Below are positions 9,775 to 21,491 of a DNA stretch of 64,000 nt, piece after piece. Numbering within the stretch: the first letter of the stretch is position 1; each line of letters begins with the position of its first letter. The notes under the pieces are model-generated. The model saw only the letters and a list, made by a program, of their open reading frames with translations, searched no databases and was not told the origin of the DNA. This DNA comes from Lepisosteus oculatus. Its lineage: Eukaryota; Chordata; Actinopteri; Semionotiformes; Lepisosteidae. Location: positions 44,276,490-44,340,489 of the forward strand of contig NC_090709.1 of NCBI RefSeq assembly GCF_040954835.1, given 5' to 3'. Both the position numbers and the translations under genes were made by a program.

Positions 9775-9847
9775 GGGGGGTTGGTTTGTATGGTACAGCG
9801 CTTGCTTTGCATGTGGGAGGTAGCAGGATCAATTCTCGCATCCCCCA
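9775..9847 (+). pseudogene. tRNA-Ala(TGC)-like relic, U5, G3:C70
   Basis: As in U2, but the 3' acceptor strand reads ATCCCCC, turning the G3:U70 alanine identity pair into G3:C70. This single-copy change shows the locus is free to drift. Confidence 0.7.
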
Positions 9848-10262
9848 GGTGTGTCCTAAGAGCTTGATGTGCCAAAAGGTGTCCTTTAGCCTGTGGTCAC
9901 GCCTTGCATGGAGAGCATCGTGCAGCTGTCAAGCGTTTCGCAGCCACGCCCCCTTTTCATCTTCTCTCTGGCTTAAGCGTCTCCGCCACTCTCTCTTGAC
10001 ATTTCATGTCAGCTTGTCAGAAGTCCGAGTGACATTTTTAATGGCTGAGTGAGGGCACGATGCTGAAGCAGAAAGGCCACTTCAGCCAGAGAGACTTGTG
10101 CTAGGTGAGATCTGAAAGACGGACTCACAACAGAAACAGACCAAAAATGTATGGGTGAGATCAAAAGGCAAATGCAACATTCAGCAGAGGGCGTCTAAAG
10201 ATTAGGGAACGGGCGACTGAAATCCATGTGAGGCAAACTTTCCGGTGTGTGTCCTGCAGCTG

Positions 10263-10335
10263 GGTTTGTTGGCGTAATTGGTAGTGCGTCAGTCTCGTCA
10301 TCTGAAGGGCCTGAGTTTGATCCTCACACGGGGCA
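10263..10335 (+). tRNA. tRNA-Met-derived locus, anticodon CGT, U5
   Basis: Same as U2 (starts GGTTTGT). Confidence 0.5.
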
Positions 10336-10858
10336 GGGCTGCTTCCTCTCTTGCTCTTTTCAAACACTTGCGGCAACTGTTCGCTCATAACCACGTCTGG
10401 AATGCGTGACCTTTACACGGGTGAGAAGCAACGCCGCATCCCTTTTCTAAAGAACATTCACATTCAGAAATAAGTCAAGAAATTTGCCATTACTTTCGCT
10501 CGCACTGCTGTCAGCCTGCCCATGTTGCCAAAGAAAGATTCACTCGGCGTCAACATGACAGAACAGCGATCACTTGAAAACAATGTTCCACACTCCGTAA
10601 GCAAGAACTTCAGTGTTTGCAGTCACCCGATATGCCGATAGTCAAAGGAGCGCAAAACACGAAGCGTCAAAAGACAAGATGAGTTGATGGAAAGAGCGTT
10701 GAATTGATGAGCACAAAAGTTCAGCTCGTACAATAGGCAACGAAGGTCCCAGCGTCGTCATCGCACTTGAAAGGACTGCCTTGAGACCAAGGGCAGTGGG
10801 CGGTGCCCGGTAAGAGGGGCAGAGGCGGTAAGACATGATGCCGAGAAGCATGAAGCGA

Positions 10859-10931
10859 GGAGGATGAGCTCAAATGGTAGAGCGCTCGCTTAGCATGCCA
10901 GAGGTAGCGGGATTGATGCCCGAATCCTCCA
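10859..10931 (+). tRNA. tRNA-Ala(AGC)-type, A3:U70 variant, U6
   Basis: As in U2 but the T stem has a further C-to-A change (GCCCGAATCC), breaking a T-stem pair; U8 shares it. Confidence 0.65.
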
Positions 10932-11689
10932 GGTCTGAGTTTAGAGCTCCAGGAGCCTGGTGCTCTCATTTAGCCTCTGTGACTTCTGACAGGTGCTCCT
11001 CCGTTGCGGAGAGAATGTCCTTCAATTGTCAAGCGTTGAAGGGCCAAACCTCCTTCCCAACCTCAGTCTGCACTGAGTGCGTCTCCGGCATTTTCTCGTC
11101 CAATTTGTCAGCTTAGCAAGTGAAAAGTATATCCGAGTGAAAACAGTGCTGATAATACTCTCAGGAATTGTTAGAAGACGTGCTTTTGATCATCGATTGC
11201 TTAACAATCACATTCGTTCGACTTGAGCAATCAAGCTCGTAGTTTTCCTTCAAATCTTGAAAGCTCTCAGTGAGAACATCATAGGCTGCAGGACGCCCCG
11301 TAACTTGATTACTTCAACAGAAAGAAGAGCAGACAGCTCCACAAATATGCGAGGCGCAGAGAGCGCAAGGCGAGCCGCACACGTTTCGGTGGCTGAGAGA
11401 GGGCAGTTTTTGCTTCTGCATTTCCCAAGTAAGGACGCATGACAACAAGCAATCGCGGTGCTCATCTACGACATAGTGGTGATGAGTTTTCAGTACGTGT
11501 TCTTTTGAACGAGCAATGAGGTTGCCGCCTCGGACAGCTGACTGCACGCTCTCATTGTGCCACGTGATGAGAATTCACCAGGCTCGTTCAGTCATTAGTC
11601 ACATTCCATCGTTTGTCATAAGCAGACGTTGCGAAGTGATGTGGATATCAGTTCCCAGTCTTGTGGAAGAGGAGGAAAGGTGCACACAA

Positions 11690-11761
11690 GGGCTCGTCCG
11701 GGAGTTGAACCCGGGACCTCTCGCACCCTAAGCGAGAATCATACCACTAGACCAACGAGCC
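11690..11761 (-). tRNA. tRNA-Pro(AGG), U6, intact
   Basis: Identical by eye to the U2 proline gene. Confidence 0.93.
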
Positions 11762-11961
11762 ACGGCAGCACTTTCCATTTCAATCTGTCAGCGAGCTTGA
11801 GGATGGGGGAGAGGCGTCATTCGCTCGTCCAGTCAGACCTTCATCAATAAGTCAAGAAAGCCGCAATTACACGACTGCCTTGTAGACGAAGGGCAGTGAA
11901 CTGTGCCCGGTAAGAGGGGAACAAGCGGAACTAGGTGACGTCGAGGCATAAGCCCCAGCGA

Positions 11962-12034
11962 GGGGGGTTGGTTTGTATGGTACAGCGCTTGCTTTGCATG
12001 TGGGAGGTAGCAGGATCAATTCCCACATCCTCCA
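11962..12034 (+). pseudogene. tRNA-Ala(TGC)-like relic, U6
   Basis: As in U2 but the T arm ends CCCAC, a variant shared by U6-U9. Confidence 0.7.
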
Positions 12035-12449
12035 GGTGTGTGCTTAGAGCTTGATGTGCCAAGAGGTGTCCTTTAGCCTGTGGTCACGCCTTGCAGGGAG
12101 AGCATCGTGCAGCTGTCAAGCGTTTCGCAGCCACGCCCCCTTTTCATCTTCTCTCTGGCTTAAGCGTCTCCGCCACTCTCTCTTGACATTTCATGTCAGC
12201 TTGTCAGAAGTCCGAGTGACATTTTTAATGGCTGAGTGAGGGCACGATGCTGAAGCAGAGAGGCCACTTCAGCCAGAGAGACTTGTGCTAGGTGAGATCT
12301 GAAAGACGGACTCACAACAGAAACAGACCAAAAATGTATGGGTGAGATCAAAAGGCAAATGCAACATTCAGCAGAGGGCGTCTAAAGATTAGGGAACGGG
12401 CGACTGAAATCCATGTGAGGCAAACTTTCCGGTGTGTGTCCTGCAGCTG

Positions 12450-12522
12450 GGTTTGTTGGCGTAATTGGTAGTGCGTCAGTCTCGTCATCTGAAGGGCCTG
12501 AGTTTGATCCTCACACGGGGCA
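12450..12522 (+). tRNA. tRNA-Met-derived locus, anticodon CGT, U6
   Basis: Starts GGTTTGT; last unit with T at position 3. Confidence 0.5.
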
Positions 12523-13046
12523 GGGCTGCTTCCTCTCTTGCTCTTTTCAAACACTTGCGGCAACTGTTCGCTCATAACCACGTCTGGAATGCGTGACCTT
12601 TACACGGGTGAGAAGCAACGCCGCATCCCTTTTCTAAAGAACATTCACATTCAGAAATAAGTCAAGAAATTTGCCATTACTTTCGCTCGCACTGCTGTCA
12701 GCCTGCCCATGTTGCCAAAGAAAGATTCACTCGGCGTCAACATGACAGAACAGCGATCACTTGAAAACAATGTTCCACACTCCGTAAGCAAGAACTTCAG
12801 TGTTTGCAGTCACCCGATATGCCGATAGTCAAAGGAGCGCAAAACACGAAGCGTCAAAAGACAAGATGAGTTGATGGAAAGAGCGTTGAATTGATGAGCA
12901 CAAAAGTTCAGCTCGTACAATAGGCAACGAAGGTCCCAGCGTCGTCATCGCACTTGAAAGGACTGCCTTGCAGACCAAGGGCAGTGGGCGGTGCCCGGTA
13001 AGAGGGGCAGAGGCGGTAAGACATGATGCCGAGAAGCATGAAGCGA

Positions 13047-13119
13047 GGAGGATGAGCTCAAATGGTAGAGCGCTCGCTTAGCATGCCAGAGGTAGCGGGA
13101 TTGATGCCCGCATCCTCCA
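13047..13119 (+). tRNA. tRNA-Ala(AGC)-type, A3:U70 variant, U7
   Basis: Same sequence as the U2 copy. Confidence 0.7.
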
Positions 13120-13877
13120 GGTCTGAGTTTAGAGCTCCAGGAGCCTGGTGCTCTCATTTAGCCTCTGTGACTTCTGACAGGTGCTCCTCCGTTGCGGAGA
13201 GAATGTCCTTCAATTGTCAAGCGTTGAAGGGCCAAACCTCCTTCCCAACCTCAGTCTGCACTGAGTGCGTCTCCGGCATTTTCTCGTCCAATTTGTCAGC
13301 TTAGCAAGTGAAAAGTATATCCGAGTGAAAACAGTGCTGATAATACTCTCAGGAATTGTTAGAAGACGTGCTTTTGATCATCGATTGCTTAACAATCACA
13401 TTCGTTCGACTTGAGCAATCAAGCTCGTAGTTTTCCTTCAAATCTTGAAAGCTCTCAGTGAGAACATCATAGGCTGCAGGACGCCCCGTAACTTGATTAC
13501 TTCAACAGAAAGAAGAGCAGACAGCTCCACAAATATGCGAGGCGCAGAGAGCGCAAGGCGAGCCGCACACGTTTCGGTGGCTGAGAGAGGGCAGTTTTTG
13601 CTTCTGCATTTCCCAAGTAAGGACGCATGACAACAAGCGATCGCGGTGCTCATCTACGACATAGTGGTGATGAGTTTTCAGTACGTGTTCTTTTGAACGA
13701 GCAATGAGGTTGCCGCCTCGGACAGCTGACTGCACGCTCTCATTGTGCCACGTGATGAGAATTCACCAGGCTCGTTCAGTCATTAGTCACATTCCATCGT
13801 TTGTCATAAGCAGACGTTGCGAAGTGATGTGGATATCAGTTCCCAGTCTTGTGGAAGAGGAGGAAAGGTGCACACAA

Positions 13878-13949
13878 GGGCTCGTCCGGGAGTTGAACCC
13901 GGGACCTCTCGCACCCTAAGCGAGAATCATACCACTAGACCAACGAGCC
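13878..13949 (-). tRNA. tRNA-Pro(AGG), U7, intact
   Basis: Identical by eye to the U2 proline gene. Confidence 0.93.
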
Positions 13950-14149
13950 ACGGCAGCACTTTCCATTTCAATCTGTCAGCGAGCTTGAGGATGGGGGAGA
14001 GGCGTCATTCGCTCGTCCAGTCAGACCTTCATCAATAAGTCAAGAAAGCCGCAATTACACGACTGCCTTGTAGACGAAGGGCAGTGAACTGTGCCCGGTA
14101 AGAGGGGAACAAGCGGCACTAGGTGACGCCGAGGCATAAGCCCCAGCGA

Positions 14150-14222
14150 GGGGGGTTGGTTTGTATGGTACAGCGCTTGCTTTGCATGTGGGAGGTAGCA
14201 GGATCAATTCCCACATCCTCCA
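14150..14222 (+). pseudogene. tRNA-Ala(TGC)-like relic, U7
   Basis: T arm ends CCCAC as in U6; otherwise as U2. Confidence 0.7.
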
Positions 14223-14637
14223 GGTGTGTGCTTAGAGCTTGATGTGCCAAGAGGTGTCCTTTAGCCTGTGGTCACGCCTTGCAGGGAGAGCATCGTGCAG
14301 CTGTCAAGCGTTTCGCAGCCACGCCCCCTTTTCATCTTCTCTCTGGCTTAAGCGTCTCCGCCACTCTCTCTTGACATTTCATGTCAGCTTGTCAGAAGTC
14401 CGAGTGACATTTTTAATGGCTGAGTGAGGGCACGATGCTGAAGCAGAGAGGCCACTTCAGCCAGAGAGACTTGTGCTAGGTGAGATCTGAAAGACGGACT
14501 CACAACAGAAACAGACCAAAAATGTATGGGTGAGATCAAAAGGCAAATGCAACATTCAGCAGAGGGCGTCTAAAGATTAGGGAACGGGCGACTGAAATCC
14601 ATGTGAGGCAAACTTTCCGGTGTGTGTCCTGCAGCTG

Positions 14638-14710
14638 GGCTTGTTGGCGTAATTGGTAGTGCGTCAGTCTCGTCATCTGAAGGGCCTGAGTTTGATCCTC
14701 ACACGGGGCA
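14638..14710 (+). tRNA. tRNA-Met-derived locus, anticodon CGT, U7
   Basis: Starts GGCTTGT (C at position 3), as in U1 and U8-U10. Confidence 0.5.
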
Positions 14711-15233
14711 GGGCTGCTTCCTCTCTTGCTCTTTTCAAACACTTGCGGCAACTGTTCGCTCATAACCACGTCTGGAATGCGTGACCTTTACACGGGCGAG
14801 AAGCAACGCCGCATCCCTTTTCTAAAGAACATTCACATTCAGAAATAAGTCAAGAAATTTGCCATTACTTTCGCTCGCACTGCTGTCAGCCTGCCCATGT
14901 TGCCAAAGAAAGATTCACTCGGCGTCAACATGACAGAACAGCGATCACTTGAAAACAATGTTCCACACTCCGTAAGCAAGAACTTCAGTGTTTGCAGTCA
15001 CCCGATATGCCGATAGTCAAAGGAGCGCAAAACACGAAGCGTCAAAAGACAAGATGAGTTGATGGAAAGAGCGTTGAATTGATGAGCACAAAAGTTCAGC
15101 TCGTACAATAGGCAACGAAGGTCCCAGCGTCGTCATCGCACTTGAAAGGACTGCCTTGAGACCAAGGGCAGTGGGCGGTGCCCGGTAAGAGGGGCAGAGG
15201 CGGTAAGACATGATGCCGAGAAGCATGAAGCGA

Positions 15234-15306
15234 GGAGGATGAGCTCAAATGGTAGAGCGCTCGCTTAGCATGCCAGAGGTAGCGGGATTGATGCCCGAAT
15301 CCTCCA
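15234..15306 (+). tRNA. tRNA-Ala(AGC)-type, A3:U70 variant, U8
   Basis: Carries the same extra T-stem change as U6. Confidence 0.65.
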
Positions 15307-16064
15307 GGTCTGAGTTTAGAGCTCCAGGAGCCTGGTGCTCTCATTTAGCCTCTGTGACTTCTGACAGGTGCTCCTCCGTTGCGGAGAGAATGTCCTTCAA
15401 TTGTCAAGCGTTGAAGGGCCAAACCTCCTTCCCAACCTCAGTCTGCACTGAGTGCGTCTCCGGCATTTTCTCGTCCAATTTGTCAGCTTAGCAAGTGAAA
15501 AGTATATCCGAGTGAAAACAGTGCTGATAATACTCTCAGGAATTGTTAGAAGACGTGCTTTTGATCATCGATTGCTTAACAATCACATTCGTTCGACTTG
15601 AGCAATCAAGCTCGTAGTTTTCCTTCAAATCTTGAAAGCTCTCAGTGAGAACATCATAGGCTGCAGGACGCCCCGTAACTTGATTACTTCAACAGAAAGA
15701 AGAGCAGACAGCTCCACAAATATGCGAGGCGCAGAGAGCGCAAGGCGAGCCGCACACGTTTCGGTGGCTGAGAGAGGGCAGTTTTTGCTTCTGCATTTCC
15801 CAAGTAAGGACGCATGACAACAAGCAATCGCGGTGCTCATCTACGACATAGTGGTGATGAGTTTTCAGTACGTGTTCTTTTGAACGAGCAATGAGGTTGC
15901 CGCCTCGGACAGCTGACTGCACGCTCTCATTGTGCCACGTGATGAGAATTCACCAGGCTCGTTCAGTCATTAGTCACATTCCATCGTTTGTCATAAGCAG
16001 ACGTTGCGAAGTGATGTGGATATCAGTTCCCAGTCTTGTGGAAGAGGAGGAAAGGTGCACACAA

Positions 16065-16136
16065 GGGCTCGTCCGGGAGTTGAACCCGGGACCTCTCGCA
16101 CCCTAAGCGAGAATCATACCACTAGACCAACGAGCC
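16065..16136 (-). tRNA. tRNA-Pro(AGG), U8, intact
   Basis: Identical by eye to the U2 proline gene. Confidence 0.93.
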
Positions 16137-16336
16137 ACGGCAGCACTTTCCATTTCAATCTGTCAGCGAGCTTGAGGATGGGGGAGAGGCGTCATTCGCT
16201 CGTCCAGTCAGACCTTCATCAATAAGTCAAGAAAGCCGCAATTACACGACTGCCTTGTAGACGAAGGGCAGTGAACTGTGCCCGGTAAGAGGGGAACAAG
16301 CGGAACTAGGTGACGTCGAGGCATAAGCCCCAGCGA

Positions 16337-16409
16337 GGGGGGTTGGTTTGTATGGTACAGCGCTTGCTTTGCATGTGGGAGGTAGCAGGATCAATTCCCA
16401 CATCCTCCA
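16337..16409 (+). pseudogene. tRNA-Ala(TGC)-like relic, U8
   Basis: T arm ends CCCAC as in U6. Confidence 0.7.
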
Positions 16410-16824
16410 GGTGTGTGCTTAGAGCTTGATGTGCCAAGAGGTGTCCTTTAGCCTGTGGTCACGCCTTGCAGGGAGAGCATCGTGCAGCTGTCAAGCGTTT
16501 CGCAGCCACGCCCCCTTTTCATCTTCTCTCTGGCTTAAGCGTCTCCGCCACTCTCTCTTGACATTTCATGTCAGCTTGTCAGAAGTCCGAGTGACATTTT
16601 TAATGGCTGAGTGAGGGCACGATGCTGAAGCAGAGAGGCCACTTCAGCCAGAGAGACTTGTGCTAGGTGAGATCTGAAAGACGGACTCACAACAGAAACA
16701 GACCAAAAATGTATGGGTGAGATCAAAAGGCAAATGCAACATTCAGCAGAGGGCGTCTAAAGATTAGGGAACGGGCGACTGAAATCCATGTGAGGCAAAC
16801 TTTCCGGTGTGTGTCCTGCAGCTG

Positions 16825-16897
16825 GGCTTGTTGGCGTAATTGGTAGTGCGTCAGTCTCGTCATCTGAAGGGCCTGAGTTTGATCCTCACACGGGGCA
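16825..16897 (+). tRNA. tRNA-Met-derived locus, anticodon CGT, U8
   Basis: Starts GGCTTGT. Confidence 0.5.
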
Positions 16898-17421
16898 GGG
16901 CTGCTTCCTCTCTTGCTCTTTTCAAACACTTGCGGCAACTGTTCGCTCATAACCACGTCTGGAATGCGTGACCTTTACACGGGCGAGAAGCAACGCCGCA
17001 TCCCTTTTCTAAAGAACATTCACATTCAGAAATAAGTCAAGAAATTTGCCATTACTTTCGCTCGCACTGCTGTCAGCCTGCCCATGTTGCCAAAGAAAGA
17101 TTCACTCGGCGTCAACATGACAGAACAGCGATCACTTGAAAACAATGTTCCACACTCCGTAAGCAAGAACTTCAGTGTTTGCAGTCACCCGATATGCCGA
17201 TAGTCAAAGGAGCGCAAAACACGAAGCGTCAAAAGACAAGATGAGTTGATGGAAAGAGCGTTGAATTGATGAGCACAAAAGTTCAGCTCGTACAATAGGC
17301 AACGAAGGTCCCAGCGTCGTCATCGCACTTGAAAGGACTGCCTTGCAGACCAAGGGCAGTGGGCGGTGCCCGGTAAGAGGGGCAGAGGCGGTAAGACATG
17401 ATGCCGAGAAGCATGAAGCGA

Positions 17422-17494
17422 GGAGGATGAGCTCAAATGGTAGAGCGCTCGCTTAGCATGCCAGAGGTAGCGGGATTGATGCACGCATCCTCCA
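17422..17494 (+). tRNA. tRNA-Ala(AGC)-type, A3:U70 variant, U9
   Basis: As U2 with a C-to-A change in the T stem (GATGCACGC), a break different from that in U6/U8. Confidence 0.65.
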
Positions 17495-18252
17495 GGTCTG
17501 AGTTTAGAGCTCCAGGAGCCTGGTGCTCTCATTTAGCCTCTGTGACTTCTGACAGGTGCTCCTCCGTTGCGGAGAGAATGTCCTTCAATTGTCAAGCGTT
17601 GAAGGGCCACACCTCCTTCCCAACCTCAGTCTGCACTGAGTGCGTCTCCGGCATTTTCTCGTCCAATTTGTCAGCTTAGCAAGTGAAAAGTATATCCGAG
17701 TGAAAACAGTGCTGATAATACTCTCAGGAATTGTTAGAAGACGTGCTTTTGATCATCGATTGCTTAACAATCACATTCGTTCGACTTGAGCAATCAAGCT
17801 CGTAGTTTTCCTTCAAATCTTGAAAGCTCTCAGTGAGAACATCATAGGCTGCAGGACGCCCCGTAACTTGATTACTTCAACAGAAAGAAGAGCAGACAGC
17901 TCCACAAATATGCGAGGCGCAGAGAGCGCAAGGCGAGCCGCACACGTTTCGGTGGCTGAGAGAGGGCAGTTTTTGCTTCTGCATTTCCCAAGTAAGGACG
18001 CATGACAACAAGCAATCGCGGTGCTCATCTACGACATAGTGGTGATGAGTTTTCAGTACGTGTTCTTTTGAACGAGCAATGAGGTTGCCGCCTCGGACAG
18101 CTGACTGCACGCTCTCATTGTGCCACGTGATGAGAATTCACCAGGCTCGTTCAGTCATTAGTCACATTCCATCGTTTGTCATAAGCAGACGTTGCGAAGT
18201 GATGTGGATATCAGTTCCCAGTCTTGTGGAAGAGGAGGAAAGGTGCACACAA

Positions 18253-18324
18253 GGGCTCGTCCGGGAGTTGAACCCGGGACCTCTCGCACCCTAAGCGAGA
18301 ATCATACCACTAGACCAACGAGCC
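18253..18324 (-). tRNA. tRNA-Pro(AGG), U9, intact
   Basis: Identical by eye to the U2 proline gene. Confidence 0.93.
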
Positions 18325-18524
18325 ACGGCAGCACTTTCCATTTCAATCTGTCAGCGAGCTTGAGGATGGGGGAGAGGCGTCATTCGCTCGTCCAGTCAGA
18401 CCTTCATCAATAAGTCAAGAAAGCCGCAATTACACGACTGCCTTGTAGACGAAGGGCAGTGAACTGTGCCCGGTAAGAGGGGAACAAGCGGAACTAGGTG
18501 ACGTCGAGGCATAAGCCCCAGCGA

Positions 18525-18597
18525 GGGGGGTTGGTTTGTATGGTACAGCGCTTGCTTTGCATGTGGGAGGTAGCAGGATCAATTCCCACATCCTCCA
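18525..18597 (+). pseudogene. tRNA-Ala(TGC)-like relic, U9
   Basis: T arm ends CCCAC as in U6. Confidence 0.7.
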
Positions 18598-19012
18598 GGT
18601 GTGTGCTTAGAGCTTGATGTGCCAAGAGGTGTCCTTTAGCCTGTGGTCACGCCTTGCAGGGAGAGCATCGTGCAGCTGTCAAGCGTTTCGCAGCCACGCC
18701 CCCTTTTCATCTTCTCTCTGGCTTAAGCGTCTCCGCCACTCTCTCTTGACATTTCATGTCAGCTTGTCAGAAGTCCGAGTGACATTTTTAATGGCTGAGT
18801 GAGGGCACGATGCTGAAGCAGAGAGGCCACTTCAGCCAGAGAGACTTGTGCTAGGTGAGATCTGAAAGACGGACTCACAACAGAAACAGACCAAAAATGT
18901 ATGGGTGAGATCAAAAGGCAAATGCAACATTCAGCAGAGGGCGTCTAAAGATTAGGGAACGGGCGACTGAAATCCATGTGAGGCAAACTTTCCGGTGTGT
19001 GTCCTGCAGCTG

Positions 19013-19085
19013 GGCTTGTTGGCGTAATTGGTAGTGCGTCAGTCTCGTCATCTGAAGGGCCTGAGTTTGATCCTCACACGGGGCA
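19013..19085 (+). tRNA. tRNA-Met-derived locus, anticodon CGT, U9
   Basis: Starts GGCTTGT. Confidence 0.5.
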
Positions 19086-19609
19086 GGGCTGCTTCCTCTC
19101 TTGCTCTTTTCAAACACTTGCGGCAACTGTTCGCTCATAACCACGTCTGGAATGCGTGACCTTTACACGGGCGAGAAGCAACGCCGCATCCCTTTTCTAA
19201 AGAACATTCACATTCAGAAATAAGTCAAGAAATTTGCCATTACTTTCGCTCGCACTGCTGTCAGCCTGCCCATGTTGCCAAAGAAAGATTCACTCGGCGT
19301 CAACATGACAGAACAGCGATCACTTGAAAACAATGTTCCACACTCCGTAAGCAAGAACTTCAGTGTTTGCAGTCACCCGATATGCCGATAGTCAAAGGAG
19401 CGCAAAACACGAAGCGTCAAAAGACAAGATGAGTTGATGGAAAGAGCGTTGAATTGATGAGCACAAAAGTTCAGCTCGTACAATAGGCAACGAAGGTCCC
19501 AGCGTCGTCATCGCACTTGAAAGGACTGCCTTGCAGACCAAGGGCAGTGGGCGGTGCCCGGTAAGAGGGGCAGAGGCGGTAAGACATGATGCCGAGAAGC
19601 ATGAAGCGA

Positions 19610-19682
19610 GGAGGATGAGCTCAAATGGTAGAGCGCTCGCTTAGCATGCCAGAGGTAGCGGGATTGATGCATGCATCCTCCA
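19610..19682 (+). tRNA. tRNA-Ala(AGC)-type, A3:U70 variant, U10
   Basis: As U2 with GATGCATGC in the T arm, two changes from the other units, one of them shared with U9. Confidence 0.65.
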
Positions 19683-20440
19683 GGTCTGAGTTTAGAGCTC
19701 CAGGAGCCTGGTGCTCTCATTTAGCCTCTGTGACTTCTGACAGGTGCTCCTCCGTTGCGGAGAGAATGTCCTTCAATTGTCAAGCGTTGAAGGGCCACAC
19801 CTCCTTCCCAACCTCAGTCTGCACTGAGTGCGTCTCCGGCATTTTCTCGTCCAATTTGTCAGCTTAGCAAGTGAAAAGTATATCCGAGTGAAAACAGTGC
19901 TGATAATACTCTCAGGAATTGTTAGAAGACGTGCTTTTGATCATCGATTGCTTAACAATCACATTCGTTCGACTTGAGCAATCAAGCTCGTAGTTTTCCT
20001 TCAAATCTTGAAAGCTCTCAGTGAGAACATCATAGGCTGCAGGACGCCCCGTAACTTGATTACTTCAACAGAAAGAAGAGCAGACAGCTCCACAAACATG
20101 CGAGGCGCAGAGAGCGCAAGGCGAGCCGCACAAGTTTCGGTGGCTGAGAGAGGGCAGTTTTTGCTTCTGCATTTCCAAAGTAAAGACGCATGACAACAAG
20201 CGATCGCGGTGCTCATCTACGACATAGTGGTGATGAGTTTTCAGTACGTGTTCTTTTGAACGAGCAATGAGGTTGCCGCCTCGGACAGCTGACTGCACGC
20301 TCTCATTGTGCCACGTGATGAGAATTCACCAGGCTCATTCAGTCATTAGTCACATTCCATCGTTTGTCATAAGCAGACGCTGCGAAGTGATGTGGATATC
20401 AGTTCCCAGTCTTGTGGAAGAGGAGGAAAGGTGCACACAA

Positions 20441-20512
20441 GGGCTCGTCCGGGAGTTGAACCCGGGACCTCTCGCACCCTAAGCGAGAATCATACCACTA
20501 GACCAACGAGCC
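20441..20512 (-). tRNA. tRNA-Pro(AGG), U10, intact
   Basis: Identical by eye to the U2 proline gene even though its flanks in this unit have drifted. Confidence 0.92.
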
Positions 20513-20712
20513 ACAGCAGCACTTTCCATTTCAATCTGTCAGTGAGCTTGAGGATGGGGGAGAGGCGTCATTCGCTCGTCCAGTCAGACCTTCATCAATA
20601 AGTCAAGAAAGCCGCAATTACACGACTGCCTTGCAGACGAAGGGCAGTGAACTGTGCCCGGTAAGAGGGGAACAAGCGGAACTAGGTGACGTCGAGGCAT
20701 AAGCCCCAGCGA

Positions 20713-20785
20713 GGGGGGTTGGCTTGTATGGTACAGCCCTTGCTTTGCATGTGGGAGGTATCAGGATCAATTCCCGCATCCTCCA
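20713..20785 (+). pseudogene. tRNA-Ala(TGC)-like relic, U10
   Basis: More decayed than other copies: an altered D/anticodon junction (ACAGCCCTTGC) and T arm (GGTATCAGG). Confidence 0.65.
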
Positions 20786-20896
20786 GGTGTGTGCTTAGAG
20801 CTTGATGAGCATCGTGCAGCTGTCAAGTGTTTCGCTGCCACACCCCCTTTTCATCTTCTCTCTGGCTTAAGCGTCTCCGCCACTCTCTCTTGACAT

Positions 20897-21226
20897 TGTC
20901 ACGCCCTCTGCAGCCAGGGGGCGCTCCTTCTCTGTCCTGTCCCTAGTTTCTGGTCTGCTGTCCTTCCTGTCCATCTCTTTCCCTTGGGCTATATATTTCC
21001 GGGTCTTGCACTCTGTCCTCGCTCAGCATTGAGGTTCGGATGTCCTGAGACCCGCCTAGCACCAGGGCGCCCCACGTCCGCTCCCTGAGGGCATAGGTTT
21101 CTATACGGCATTCCTGAACTCTTTGCACTAATGAGCCCGGGCCTTTTTCCCGTCTCGCCGCCACGCATATGGGTCTTTTTCCGCTCTCCTGCTCCCCACG
21201 GTTAGTCCCTTTGGACGTCCGAGACA
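20897..21226. mobile_element. Solo LTR fossil, 330 bp, inside U10
   Basis: The insertion starts TGTCACGCCC and ends CCGAGACA, so its ends form the inverted TGTC...GACA typical of LTRs. It is flanked by a 5-bp target duplication GACAT (20892-20896 and 21227-21231); the nine other units have the single uninterrupted site. A TATA-like CTATATATTT lies inside. No internal region remains, so this is a solo LTR of an LTR retroelement whose family I cannot name. It is younger than the array amplification because only U10 has it. Confidence 0.85.
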
Positions 21227-21491
21227 GACATTTCATGTCAGCTTGTCAGAAGTCCGAGTGACATTTTTAATGGCTGAGTGAGGGCACGATGCTGAAGCAG
21301 AGAGGCCACTTCAGCCAGAGAGACTTATGCTAGGTGAGATCTGAAAGACGGACTCACAACAGAAACAGACCAAAAATGTATCGGTGAGATCAAAAGGCAA
21401 ATGCAACATTCAGCAGAGGGCGTCTAAAGATTAGGGAACGGGCGACTGAAATCCATGTGAGGCAAACTTTCCGGTGTGTGTCCTGCAGCTG

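Larger units (their letters stand above)
8485..10672 (+). repeat. Array unit U5 (2188 bp)
   Basis: Matches U3 at GATGCCGAG, GCCAAACC and CGATCGCGG. It has a private T-to-C change in the 3' acceptor strand of the Ala(TGC)-like relic. Confidence 0.95.
10673..12859 (+). repeat. Array unit U6 (2187 bp)
   Basis: One base shorter than U2 (CCTTGAGACC for CCTTGCAGACC). It also carries GCGGAACTAGGTGACGTC and CAATCGCGG. U8 has the same deletion and the same two variants, which marks U6 and U8 as close relatives although they are not adjacent. Confidence 0.95.
12860..15047 (+). repeat. Array unit U7 (2188 bp)
   Basis: Carries GCGGCACTAGGTGACGCC like U2-U5, but T arm CCCAC in the Ala(TGC)-like relic like U6, and from the Met locus onward the C-type state seen in U8-U10. 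It is a mosaic between the two groups. Confidence 0.95.
15048..17234 (+). repeat. Array unit U8 (2187 bp)
   Basis: The first part copies U6 (shared 1-bp deletion, Ala T-stem change, GCGGAACTAGGTGACGTC); the Met part matches U7. Confidence 0.95.
17235..19422 (+). repeat. Array unit U9 (2188 bp)
   Basis: Has GCCACACC after Ala (as U2, U4, U10) with GCGGAACTAGGTGACGTC and CAATCGCGG (as U6, U8). Confidence 0.95.
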
